Positions 1 to 6,701 of a DNA stretch of 15,571 nt are shown piece after piece. The notes under the pieces are model-generated. The model was not told where the DNA came from. It worked only from the letters and a program-made list of their open reading frames with translations, and did not search any database. A program made the position numbers and the translations under genes. Position 1 is the first letter of the stretch. Each line of letters opens with the position of its first letter. Location of the stretch: assembly GCA_964546995.1 (NCBI GenBank), contig CAZJKO010000026.1, positions 1-15,571 on the forward strand, read 5' to 3'. Origin of the DNA: CAZJKO01 sp964546995 (lineage in GTDB: Bacteria > Bacillota_I > Bacilli_A > RF39 > UBA660).

Positions 1-1
1 T

Positions 2-862
2 AATAATAGTAACATTTATCTTAATACAATTATCAATAAAACAGGGAAGAGTTTTAATTTTGGTAGTGCAACTGGTGGAACAGGAACATTTAGTTCTGGT
101 ACTGTTACTCATACATTAGGAAACATTGTTGTTAAAACGAATTCGAATATAGTTGCTATTTATCAATACAATGCAAGTAGTTGTTTAACAGGAGAAGAGT
201 CAACGTGTGTTGAGATAGGTCCACAGGCGACTTATGAAGCAGGAACAATTGTAAAGTACAAAGTAAACAATACTGATACGAAATACTTCCATGTGATGTT
301 TGATAATAAAGATGATGGTACTCTTACTATGCAACAGAGAGAAAATACGATCCATGCATTGCCATGGTACGAAACAGCAAACGATAATAGCAAGGGACCT
401 TTGACAGTACTGCCAGCACTAGAAACTGCAACAGCGAATTGGACGAACGTTAAGGATCAAACGTACACGATGGGTGTAACTCCTTTTCAAGAAAATAAGT
501 TTACGGGATGTACTCCTACTGAACAAGGAGTAACTTGTGTAAAAAACACTTATACATTAGCTAACAGAACATCGAAAGCAAGAATGATCACAGCTCAAGA
601 AGCAGGAAAATTAGGATGTACAAGTTCCGATCAATCCTGTCCAAACTGGATGAATAATTATTTATCTAGATCGACGGAATTTGGCGGAACCATAAATATA
701 AAAGGGGGAAGTTATGGAAGTAATTATGGATACTGGACCATGTCTACTTTTTATGCAGATATAGGATACGCAATGTACGTGGGATGTAAAGGTAGTATAA
801 GTAATCACAATACAGTAGACACGCCTTTTGGTGCTCGTGCTGTTGTTGTGATCGATAAGTAG
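2..862 (+). CDS. C-terminal part of a secreted/surface protein with a DUF6273-like (lectin/FGE-type) end module; 5' truncated
   Basis: The frame is open to the left edge, so the 286 residues seen are only the C-terminal part; an ATG at 293 opens the same frame but is internal. The first 95 residues are rich in Ser, Thr, Gly and Asn, as in beta-rich extracellular repeats. The last 190 residues run ALPWY, TYTMGVTPF, TSKARMITAQEAGKLGC, CPNWMNNYL, YGYWTMS and GARAVVVIDK. I recall this order from surface proteins of gut Bacillota, some with prepilin-like N termini; the ending resembles DUF6273 and the formylglycine-generating-enzyme/C-type-lectin fold. Cysteines come in close pairs (SSCLTGEESTC, GCTPTEQGVTC, GCTSSDQSC), suggesting disulfides outside the cell. 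No LPXTG motif or C-terminal membrane anchor follows; the protein ends seven residues after GAR, so attachment would have to be N-terminal. Function (adhesin, pilin-like or ligand binding) is unknown. Confidence 0.8.
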   Translation, partial: NNSNIYLNTIINKTGKSFNFGSATGGTGTFSSGTVTHTLGNIVVKTNSNIVAIYQYNASSCLTGEESTCVEIGPQATYEAGTIVKYKVNNTDTKYFHVMFDNKDDGTLTMQQRENTIHALPWYETANDNSKGPLTVLPALETATANWTNVKDQTYTMGVTPFQENKFTGCTPTEQGVTCVKNTYTLANRTSKARMITAQEAGKLGCTSSDQSCPNWMNNYLSRSTEFGGTINIKGGSYGSNYGYWTMSTFYADIGYAMYVGCKGSISNHNTVDTPFGARAVVVIDK

Positions 863-896
863 AAAACTTATGTCAAAAGATGAAACAAAGAGAAGC

Positions 897-919
897 AAAA
901 AGACGAAAGTCTTTTTTTT
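897..919 (+). terminator. Intrinsic terminator after the surface-protein gene
   Basis: AAAAAGAC (897-904) pairs perfectly with GTCTTTTT (909-916) around a GAAA tetraloop, and the T run continues to 919. It lies 35 bases past the stop at 862 and separates this gene from the symporter gene. Confidence 0.8.
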
Positions 920-942
920 CGTCAATATTTTTAACGATGCAT

Positions 943-951
943 TGGTAAAAT
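943..951 (+). promoter_or_regulatory. Extended -10 promoter for the symporter gene
   Basis: TGGTAAAAT (TG at 943-944, -10 TAAAAT at 946-951) lies just after the terminator. No convincing -35 box is seen at 17-18 nt. Transcription would begin near 958, which favours ATG 968 over ATG 956 as the start of the next gene. Confidence 0.4.
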
Positions 952-967
952 AGAGATGGTGAAGAGT

Positions 968-2269
968 ATGATAGATATCGTAAACAAAATATTATGGGGA
1001 ATCGCTACTATTTTTTTAATAGGAAGTGGTATTTATTTTACTAAGAAGTTACATGGAATTCAGTTTCGTTTTAGAGAGATGTTTAAAAGTTTTACGCATA
1101 AAGAAAAAGGCAAAATTACCCCTTTTCAAACCTTAATGATGGCAACATCGGCAAGAATAGGAGTAGGATCTTTAGCAGGAGTTGCACTTGCTATTCATGT
1201 CGGAGGAGTAGGAACAATATTTTGGCTTTGGATTTCAGCAATTTTAACTGCTCCAAATGCGTTTGCAGAAAGTTGTCTTGGTACCGTTTATCGTGAAAAA
1301 GATGGGGATTTCTATAAAGGAGGACCATCCTATTATATTGATAAAGGATTAGGCAATAAAAGACTAGCAAAAATATATGCCGTCCTCATCATTGTCTCTT
1401 ACATCTTAGGCTTTTTAACAATTCAGTCTAATACGATCACAAAAAGTTTAGAAAAGGTAACGTCCATACCTCCTCTAGCCATAGGAATCATCATAGCAAT
1501 ATTGACGGGAGTAATCATTATCAAAGGCGTAAAAACGATCGCGGATGCTTCTTCTAAACTCGTTCCCATAATGGGAATAGGCTTTTTGACAGTAAGTCTT
1601 TATATTATTTTAAAAAACATAAACTTGATGCCCAACATCATAGTAACGATCATAAAAGAAGCATTCAATATAAAAGCCTTAGGGATAGGAGTACTTACCT
1701 CTTTTCTAATTGGGGTGCAACGAGGAATTTTTTCGAACGAAGCAGGAATCGGAAGTGGTGCGATTGCTAGTAGTACTGCTGACACCAACAATCCCGTAGG
1801 ACAAGGATTAATTCAAATACTAGGAATATACTTCACTTCACTAATCATTTGTACTGCTACGGCATTCATTATTTTAACTTCGAACTATCAAGAATTGGTA
1901 TTGGAAAATATCAATGGCATCGAAATTACTCAATACGCGCTAACCTATCATTTGGGAAGCTTTGGAAATTACGTTTTGATTTTTTCCATCATTCTATTTG
2001 CTTTTTCTACCATCATAACAGGATATTATTATGGCGAAAGCAATCTAAAGTATTTATTTCCGAATAGCAAGGAATATCAACTGATTTTATTAAAAGGAAT
2101 CACCCTATTTCTCCTCATTTACGGAAGTGTTGCTCGAGCCGATCTTTTGTGGAGTTTAGTCGATATCTTTGTCGCATGTATGGCTTTAATTAACATTCGT
2201 GCTTTATTAGGAATGCGAAAAGATATCATTGTTGAATGGAAAAATTACCAAACCAAAAAGAAAATGTGA
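968..2269 (+). CDS. Sodium:alanine/glycine symporter (AgcS/AlsT family)
   Basis: A polytopic membrane protein of 433 residues that most likely brings small neutral amino acids (alanine, glycine or glutamine in studied relatives) into the cell with sodium. Family signatures are clear: TPFQTLMMATSARIGVGS and the following AGVALAIHVGG, then FAESCLGTVYRE, GGPSYYIDKGLG, and near residue 255 GVQRGIFSNEAGIGSG followed by ICTATAFIILTS. About ten hydrophobic segments are evident, and the length is slightly short for the family. I place the start at ATG 968, because GGTGA (958-962) lies 5 nt upstream and the extended -10 at 943-951 would start the RNA near 958; an in-frame ATG at 956 gives four more residues. 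The gene ends 26 nt before ung with no terminator between, so the two may be cotranscribed. The exact substrate cannot be read from the sequence. Confidence 0.93.
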   Translation: MIDIVNKILWGIATIFLIGSGIYFTKKLHGIQFRFREMFKSFTHKEKGKITPFQTLMMATSARIGVGSLAGVALAIHVGGVGTIFWLWISAILTAPNAFAESCLGTVYREKDGDFYKGGPSYYIDKGLGNKRLAKIYAVLIIVSYILGFLTIQSNTITKSLEKVTSIPPLAIGIIIAILTGVIIIKGVKTIADASSKLVPIMGIGFLTVSLYIILKNINLMPNIIVTIIKEAFNIKALGIGVLTSFLIGVQRGIFSNEAGIGSGAIASSTADTNNPVGQGLIQILGIYFTSLIICTATAFIILTSNYQELVLENINGIEITQYALTYHLGSFGNYVLIFSIILFAFSTIITGYYYGESNLKYLFPNSKEYQLILLKGITLFLLIYGSVARADLLWSLVDIFVACMALINIRALLGMRKDIIVEWKNYQTKKKM

Positions 2270-2275
2270 TAAAAT
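2267..2275 (+). promoter_or_regulatory. Possible extended -10 promoter for ung
   Basis: TGATAAAAT (TG at 2267-2268, TAAAAT at 2270-2275) overlaps the stop codon of the symporter gene. No clear -35 is seen. If used, RNA would start near 2282, which fits translation from GTG 2296 rather than GTG 2287. Confidence 0.3.
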
Positions 2276-2295
2276 GGAACTAGGAAGTGATAGAA

Positions 2296-2982
2296 GTGAT
2301 TGGAAACAAATGGGATACGTTATTAAAAGAAGAATTGGATAAACCATATTTTAAAGAACTCCTTCATTTTGTAGAAAAAGAATATCAAACGAAGACCATT
2401 TATCCCAAACAAACAGAAATATTTAATGCCTTTCGATATACAGATTATGATCAAGTAAAAGTGGTAATACTAGGACAAGATCCTTATCATGGAGAAAATC
2501 AAGCGCAAGGTCTTTCTTTTTCAGTAAGAGATGGAATACCAAAACCTCCATCTCTACAGAACATTTTTAAAGAATTAAAAGAGGATTTAGGATATGATCC
2601 TCCTGTATCAGGAAGTCTCGTCAGTTGGGCAAAAGAGGGTGTACTATTATTGAATGCTGTCTTAACAGTAGAAAAAAACAAACCGGCATCTCACAAAGAA
2701 AGAGGTTGGGAGCAATTTACCGATGCGGTCATTCGCCTTTTAAATGACAAAACAACACCTGTTGTATTTATTTTATGGGGAAATTATGCTAGAAGTAAAA
2801 AAAGTCTTATTACCAATCCTCTTCATGGAATTATTGAGTCACCCCATCCTTCACCTTTCTCTGCATATCATGGTTTCTTTGGCAGCAGACCATTTTCGAA
2901 AACGAACGAATTCCTCAAAAATCATGGAGTAACCCCTGTTAATTGGAACATAACATCAACACAAAAAATAGGACAACCTTAG
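2296..2982 (+). CDS. ung: Uracil-DNA glycosylase (family 1)
   Basis: Removes uracil from DNA to start base-excision repair. The 228-residue protein has the family-1 catalytic motif GQDPYHG (about residues 60-66, with the water-activating Asp), the GLSFSV strand, the LLLNAVLTV strand, and the HPSPFSAYHGFFGSRPFS segment (about 184 onward) that carries the catalytic His and the minor-groove loop. Length matches the family. Two GTG codons are possible. GTG 2287 adds three residues but sits directly on the AGGA at 2282-2285; GTG 2296 has that AGGA 10 nt upstream, so I prefer 2296. The gene follows the symporter closely. Its stop codon is built into the terminator hairpin shared with the convergent LemA-family gene. 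Confidence 0.96.
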   Translation: MIGNKWDTLLKEELDKPYFKELLHFVEKEYQTKTIYPKQTEIFNAFRYTDYDQVKVVILGQDPYHGENQAQGLSFSVRDGIPKPPSLQNIFKELKEDLGYDPPVSGSLVSWAKEGVLLLNAVLTVEKNKPASHKERGWEQFTDAVIRLLNDKTTPVVFILWGNYARSKKSLITNPLHGIIESPHPSPFSAYHGFFGSRPFSKTNEFLKNHGVTPVNWNITSTQKIGQP

Positions 2983-2994
2983 TCCTATTTTTTT
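2963..2994. terminator. Bidirectional terminator between ung and the lemA-like gene
   Basis: A perfect 12-bp stem (2963-2974 with 2982-2993) has a 7-nt loop, A-rich on the left and T-rich on the right, so it reads as an intrinsic terminator on either strand. The stop codons of both convergent genes (2980-2982 plus, 2987-2985 minus) lie in the hairpin, leaving 2 nt between the genes. Confidence 0.85.
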
Positions 2995-3521
2995 AAAATT
3001 TCATAAAGTTCATCCTTTTCATTGGAATAGAAATCTTTTACCCTATAATGAAAGAAAAATTTGACGATGTTCGAAGGAAAACACTTAATGAGTTGATTGT
3101 ACTTTACTACATTATCGTTGTAGTAATGGACCGAAGCATCGATTTCTTCTTCAATGTCAATAAGTTCCATTTGTAGGGAATAAAACTGTTCGTTTTCACT
3201 TAGATCCTCTTGATGATCGAGCATCAAACGAACTTCGTGTAGATAAGTGATGAGTGTTCGATGAAGTTCAAAATTATTGAGCGGTTTCTCTTTTATTTTT
3301 TCAATTTCTGCAATCTGTTTTATTTCTTGTTCATCTTTCTCTGTTACAAAAGGAAGTAATCTTAGTAAAAGATCCATTTTTTTACGTAACAGGGAATCCA
3401 TATTGTTTTCCGCTTCATCGATTTTAATCATGGAAAATTGAAATTGATTATAAATATTGATAAAAATAATTCCTAAAATAGAAACGAGAATAAGACTTCC
3501 CACAAGAAAATAGATCCACAT
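2985..3521 (-). CDS. LemA-family membrane protein
   Basis: A 178-residue protein with one N-terminal membrane helix (about residues 3-22) followed by a long, mostly helical domain. The LemA pattern is visible: YNQFQFSMIKIDEAENNMDSLLRKKMDLLLRL near the membrane, then LQMELIDIEEEIDASVHYYNDNVVKYNQLIKCFPSNIV near the end. The segment YNDNVxxYNxxIxxFP is the most diagnostic. The family is widespread and its molecular role is poorly known. I chose ATG 3521, which has AGGTGA 5 nt upstream; a GTG at 3530 would add three residues but lies inside that SD. A promoter (TTGAAT, 17 nt, TATAAT) sits directly upstream, so it can be expressed apart from gerQ, which precedes it on the same strand. Confidence 0.8.
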   Translation of the reverse strand: MWIYFLVGSLILVSILGIIFINIYNQFQFSMIKIDEAENNMDSLLRKKMDLLLRLLPFVTEKDEQEIKQIAEIEKIKEKPLNNFELHRTLITYLHEVRLMLDHQEDLSENEQFYSLQMELIDIEEEIDASVHYYNDNVVKYNQLIKCFPSNIVKFFFHYRVKDFYSNEKDELYEILKK

Positions 3522-3538
3522 ATATTTCACCTATGTTC

Positions 3539-3567
3539 ATTATAACAAATAAAAAAGAATGATTCAA
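3539..3567 (-). promoter_or_regulatory. Sigma-A promoter of the lemA-like gene
   Basis: On the minus strand, TTGAAT (3567-3562) and a perfect TATAAT (3544-3539) are 17 nt apart. Transcription would start near 3532, giving a leader of only about 11 nt with the SD at its very 5' end. The -35 box is the loop of the terminator that closes gerQ. Confidence 0.65.
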
Positions 3568-3576
3568 CATCCTTTT
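3551..3576 (-). terminator. Terminator after gerQ
   Basis: On the minus strand, AAAAGGATG (3576-3568) pairs with CATTCTTTT (3561-3553), with one G-T pair and a 6-nt loop, and T residues continue to 3551. It begins 6 nt after the gerQ stop. Confidence 0.55.
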
Positions 3577-3582
3577 CCTTGT

Positions 3583-3981
3583 CTAATTGTGTGAAATTTG
3601 TTGATCGAATTCGACATAGTTTAAATAAACCAACCATAAAAGCCATCTCGTTTCACTATTAGGGTCTTTAACTAAAGCATAATCACGTCCTGAATCTTCA
3701 ATAATACCAGTGAACGTTTTATCCCTCCATTCTACAGAATCAGAATAAGATAAATAGAATGTCGCAAGTTTTCCTCTATTCATGGAGAGAATATTTTCGG
3801 CATAAGGAGGTTGACTTCCTGGAAGGGTCGATCCACTTAAACTTTGAGGATCTCCCGTCGGATTGCTAGGAGTAATAGCACTGTTGTAGGGAGGCATATT
3901 CGTGATGGGTGCATCGGTACTTTGACTTATATTGCTCCCGGCGGGAAACATCGCACTAGGATAAAAATCTTGATTCATCAT
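3583..3981 (-). CDS. gerQ: Spore coat protein GerQ
   Basis: A 132-residue protein. Residues 1-58 are low-complexity, rich in Pro, Ser, Asn and Gln, with no signal peptide. Residues 60-127 match the conserved GerQ core: YAENILSMNRGKLATFYLSY, then WRDKTFTGIIEDSGRDYALVKDP, then RWLLWLVYLNYVEFDQQI. In Bacillus, GerQ is an inner-coat protein cross-linked by transglutaminase and needed with the cortex hydrolase CwlJ for germination; no cwlJ is seen in this window. It is shorter than B. subtilis GerQ (YwdL) mainly at the N terminus. Start ATG 3981 has AAAGGA 6-7 nt upstream; a second ATG follows directly. In B. subtilis the gene is also near ung (ywdG), which supports the call. A sporulation-type promoter candidate lies upstream. 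Confidence 0.9.
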   Translation of the reverse strand: MMNQDFYPSAMFPAGSNISQSTDAPITNMPPYNSAITPSNPTGDPQSLSGSTLPGSQPPYAENILSMNRGKLATFYLSYSDSVEWRDKTFTGIIEDSGRDYALVKDPNSETRWLLWLVYLNYVEFDQQISHN

Positions 3982-4007
3982 AAAACATCCTTTCTTTATT
4001 ACATTAA

Positions 4008-4034
4008 AGTATATGAAAGAAAGAGGAAATATTC
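4008..4034 (-). promoter_or_regulatory. Possible sigma-E-type promoter for gerQ
   Basis: On the minus strand, GAATATT (4034-4028) fits the B. subtilis sigma-E -35 (KMATATT) and CATATACT (4015-4008) fits the -10 (CATACANT) at all but one fixed position. The 12-nt spacer is shorter than the usual 14 or so, which keeps confidence low. It is back to back with the pduL promoter. Confidence 0.3.
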
Positions 4035-4063
4035 TTAAAAAAATAATGGATACATGTTATAAT
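4035..4063 (+). promoter_or_regulatory. Sigma-A promoter of pduL
   Basis: TTAAAA (4035-4040), a 17-nt spacer and a perfect TATAAT (4058-4063), with the extended -10 TG at 4055-4056. Confidence 0.7.
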
Positions 4064-4085
4064 ATAAAAAGAAAGAAGGATGATT

Positions 4086-4655
4086 ATGCATTATGTACCA
4101 TTAGGCGTATCCAATCGTCATATTCACTTAACCAAAGAAGATTATGAAATTTTGTTTCAAGAAGAAATGACGAAAAAAAAGGATTTAGTTCAGAAAGGAC
4201 AATATGCAGCGAACCAAACAGTAACAATTCAAACACCAAAAAACAAACTAGAACAGGTTCGAATTTTAGGACCATTTAGACCATATACTCAATTAGAACT
4301 CAGTAAAACAGATGCATACACGTTAGGAATTGATCCGCCTATAAAAAACTCTGGAGATCTAAAGGGAGCCATCGAAGTAGAAATTATTGGACCAAATGGT
4401 TCCATCAAAAAAGAATGTGCCATTTTAGCCAATCGACACATTCATATGAATGAAGAAGAACAAAAACAGTTAGGATTAGTAGGAATCGAAGAAGTATCTA
4501 TAAGAGTACCAGGAGAAAAAAGTGGCATTTTAGATCATGTCTATATTAAAGTAGATCCATCGTATCAATTAGAATGTCATCTAGACACGGATGATGCAAA
4601 TAGTCACCTTTTAAAAACGAATGATCAAGTCGAAATCATTCACCCAAATCACTAA
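4086..4655 (+). CDS. pduL: PduL-type phosphate acyltransferase (phosphotransacetylase)
   Basis: Interconverts acyl-CoA plus phosphate with acyl-phosphate plus CoA; in organisms lacking Pta this enzyme usually pairs with acetate kinase to make ATP and acetate. The 189-residue protein shows the two PduL half-domains: VPLGVSNRHIHL (RHIHL at 11-15), VRILGPFR (58-65), TDAYTLGIDPPIKNSGDLKGA, then CAILANRHIHM (RHIHM at 117-121) and HLDTDDAN (165-172). The histidines of RHIHL/RHIHM bind the metal site in studied members. The N terminus starts directly at the catalytic domain, with no encapsulation peptide, and no microcompartment shell genes are near, so a cytosolic housekeeping role is likely. ATG 4086 is preferred because AAGGA (4076-4080) is 5 nt upstream; ATG 4080 overlaps that SD. 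Its last 20 nt overlap the convergent PBP gene. Confidence 0.93.
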   Translation: MHYVPLGVSNRHIHLTKEDYEILFQEEMTKKKDLVQKGQYAANQTVTIQTPKNKLEQVRILGPFRPYTQLELSKTDAYTLGIDPPIKNSGDLKGAIEVEIIGPNGSIKKECAILANRHIHMNEEEQKQLGLVGIEEVSIRVPGEKSGILDHVYIKVDPSYQLECHLDTDDANSHLLKTNDQVEIIHPNH

Positions 4656-6591
4656 TTTCATCAAAAACGGGATCATCGACACTAGGTTCTGTACCTTTAA
4701 TAAAGTACATAATCTTTTTTTTGGCTGTGGAATCATCAGCAGGTTTTCCTGAAATGGGATCCACCATCACCCCGACGACATTGCTAGGCATATCGTACCA
4801 AGCTTCCGGTTTTTCTTTTTCATAACCCTCTATCGTATCGACCCAAATATTTTGTGCATACTTATATTGGGAAGGAACAACTTCCCTATTGTCATCGTAG
4901 CCAACCCAAACCGCAGTTACAATATCCTTATTAAATCCAATATACCAACTATCGGTATTCGTCGTCCCACTTTTTAAAGCGTATTTATGCGTAAGCCTTG
5001 CAGCAATATTAACAGCAGTAGGATAGTTATAATCGATAAAATCAGCATCGTAAGTAGAAGTTAACATGTTATTTAAAATGAAAGTCAAACTCTTGTTTAA
5101 AACGTTTTCCTTAACACCATCGAATTCGTATAAAACATTCCCAAACACATCTTCTACACGACTGATGAGATGTGGAGTAATTTTATATCCCTCGTTCGCA
5201 AATGTCGCATATCCTGCCGCCATTTCAATTAAACTGATCTCACTTGTCCCAAGGGGAAGGGAAGGAACCGCTTCTAAATCAGAAGTGATACCGACTCTTC
5301 TTGCCATATTAATAAGTGCCTCTTCTCCTAAAAACATGTGCGTTTTAACCGCGTAAATATTTTCAGAATAAGCAATGGCAGTAGCCATCGAAATCGGTTT
5401 ATTGCCATACTTCGCATTGTAATTTTGGGGTGTATAAGTCTTATCGTTAGAAAAAGTAAACGTCGTTTCTTCACTAGTAAATGTCGTACTGGAAGTAAAC
5501 CCATTCTCAAGAGCAGCATAATAGAGATATGGTTTCATCGTTGAACCAACTTGCCGTTTTGCCTGTACAGCTCGATTAAACTGCGAAACGCTATAATCTT
5601 TTCCTCCGACTAATGCAAGGATTTTCCCGTTGTTTGGATCCATCATGACAGAAGCAGTCTGCAAATCCGTATCGTTCATATGTTTTTTAATGTTGTTTTC
5701 AAGAAGCGTTTGTGCCTCTATATCTAAATTCGTATAAATTTTTAAACCACCCGTATCGAGAAAAGAAGTCGGGATGGTCTTAATACTCTTAAGTTCTCGA
5801 ATCACGGCATCTTGGTAATACATAACCGTAGATAAATGAATCAAATCTTTTTCTCCTACAAAATGGAGTTCCTCTTCTAATGCCTTCTTTTTCTCTTCCT
5901 CCGTAATATCTTTATTGCGAAGCATAAAATCGAGAATCATTTCTTGTCTTTGTTTGGCCAAATTAAAATTGACAAGTGGCGAATAGTGAGAAGGTGATTT
6001 CGGAATCCCCGTCAACATACTCGCTTCTGCTAAAGTAAGATCCGCGGCACTTTTATTAAAATAAAATCTTGCCGCATTCTCAATCCCAAACATTCCATGG
6101 CCATAGTTAATCGTATTGAGGTAACCTTCTAAAATATCATCCTTACTGTAGTGTACTTCCAGTTGCATCGTAAGCCACATCTCATCCCATTTTCTCTTCC
6201 ACGTCTTATCGAAATCTAAAAACAAATTTTTAGCATATTGTTGTGAAATCGTCGAAGCACCTTGCTTTTTAGAACCAGAAATGACATTCACATAAGTGGC
6301 TTTTAAAATGCGAAGAAGATCGAACCCCTTATGATGATAAAAGTTTTTATCTTCGGTATCGAGCGTCGCTTTTACCAAATAAGGAGAAATGTTTTTAAGA
6401 GAAATCCATTCTCTAGAACCGGTTCCTTGGAAGAAAAGGTTGGATTCATTATCATATAGAGAAATACTATTTGCACTTTTAATCTGAAGTTTCGGTAACA
6501 TTTTCGCATAAGTATAACTACCAATAATGGTAGCGATTCCAACGACAAAAAGAATAAGCAACCATTTACATCCACGTTTGAACCATTTCAT
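4636..6591 (-). CDS. Class A penicillin-binding protein (bifunctional glycosyltransferase/transpeptidase)
   Basis: Polymerises and cross-links peptidoglycan outside the membrane. The 651-residue protein has a short cytoplasmic start, one membrane helix (about residues 9-29), and a GT51 domain: EDKNFYHHKG (catalytic Glu80), GASTISQQYAKNLFL (111-125), WKRKWDEMWLTMQLEVHYSK and LNTINYGHGMFGIENAA. The transpeptidase domain has all three motifs: STMK (350-353, Ser350 the acylated residue), SEN (409-411) and KSGTTN (540-545, with Ser in place of the usual Thr of KTG). It ends soon after the catalytic fold with no long tail. ATG 6591 has GGAAG about 10 nt upstream. In B. subtilis the class A enzymes PbpF and PbpG are forespore-expressed, and a sigma-F/G-like box lies upstream here, so a cortex or germ-cell-wall role is possible but inferred; it could equally be the main vegetative enzyme. 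Confidence 0.95.
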   Translation of the reverse strand: MKWFKRGCKWLLILFVVGIATIIGSYTYAKMLPKLQIKSANSISLYDNESNLFFQGTGSREWISLKNISPYLVKATLDTEDKNFYHHKGFDLLRILKATYVNVISGSKKQGASTISQQYAKNLFLDFDKTWKRKWDEMWLTMQLEVHYSKDDILEGYLNTINYGHGMFGIENAARFYFNKSAADLTLAEASMLTGIPKSPSHYSPLVNFNLAKQRQEMILDFMLRNKDITEEEKKKALEEELHFVGEKDLIHLSTVMYYQDAVIRELKSIKTIPTSFLDTGGLKIYTNLDIEAQTLLENNIKKHMNDTDLQTASVMMDPNNGKILALVGGKDYSVSQFNRAVQAKRQVGSTMKPYLYYAALENGFTSSTTFTSEETTFTFSNDKTYTPQNYNAKYGNKPISMATAIAYSENIYAVKTHMFLGEEALINMARRVGITSDLEAVPSLPLGTSEISLIEMAAGYATFANEGYKITPHLISRVEDVFGNVLYEFDGVKENVLNKSLTFILNNMLTSTYDADFIDYNYPTAVNIAARLTHKYALKSGTTNTDSWYIGFNKDIVTAVWVGYDDNREVVPSQYKYAQNIWVDTIEGYEKEKPEAWYDMPSNVVGVMVDPISGKPADDSTAKKKIMYFIKGTEPSVDDPVFDEISDLGE

Positions 6592-6614
6592 ACCTTAATC
6601 TTCCTTTCAATCGT

Positions 6615-6643
6615 TAGTATGAAAAAAAATGTGAAAAATATGT
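6615..6643 (-). promoter_or_regulatory. Possible forespore (sigma-G/F-like) promoter of the PBP gene
   Basis: On the minus strand, CATACTA (6621-6615) fits the sigma-G -10 pattern CATNHTA exactly, and ACATA (6643-6639) lies 17 nt upstream, matching GHATR except at its first base. No good sigma-A promoter is seen in the same gap. The T-rich spacer makes chance matches easy. Confidence 0.3.
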
Positions 6644-6671
6644 ATTCATTTTTAGGAAGTTATGCTATAAT
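6643..6671 (+). promoter_or_regulatory. Promoter of the DUF1934-argS pair
   Basis: A perfect extended -10, TGCTATAAT (TATAAT at 6666-6671), with a weak -35 (TATTCA, 6643-6648) at 17 nt. RNA would start near 6678 and carry a short leader, with no room for a T-box. Confidence 0.65.
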
Positions 6672-6701
6672 CCAAAGTAGATTTTTAAGAAGGAGCAAAA
6701 T

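Noticed and set aside
700..862. Variable region of a diversity-generating retroelement
   Set aside because: The lectin-like C terminus would fit, but no reverse transcriptase, template repeat or accessory gene is seen in the 15 kb; downstream DNA is ordinary core genome. Upstream DNA is not available.
662..925. Minus-strand open frame of 87 codons opposite the first gene
   Set aside because: It lies antisense to a clear coding frame, crosses the terminator, has no SD and matches nothing I recognise.
5066..5544. Plus-strand open frames opposite the PBP gene
   Set aside because: They overlap conserved transpeptidase sequence on the other strand and have no start signals; they are shadows of that gene.
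4086..6591. Microcompartment or defence island suggested by pduL
   Set aside because: No shell, cofactor, toxin, nuclease or mobile genes are nearby; the neighbours are housekeeping and sporulation genes.
6615..6648. TGAATA (6648-6643, minus) as sigma-G -35 of the PBP gene
   Set aside because: It lies 21 nt from the -10, too far; the weaker ACATA at 17 nt was used instead.
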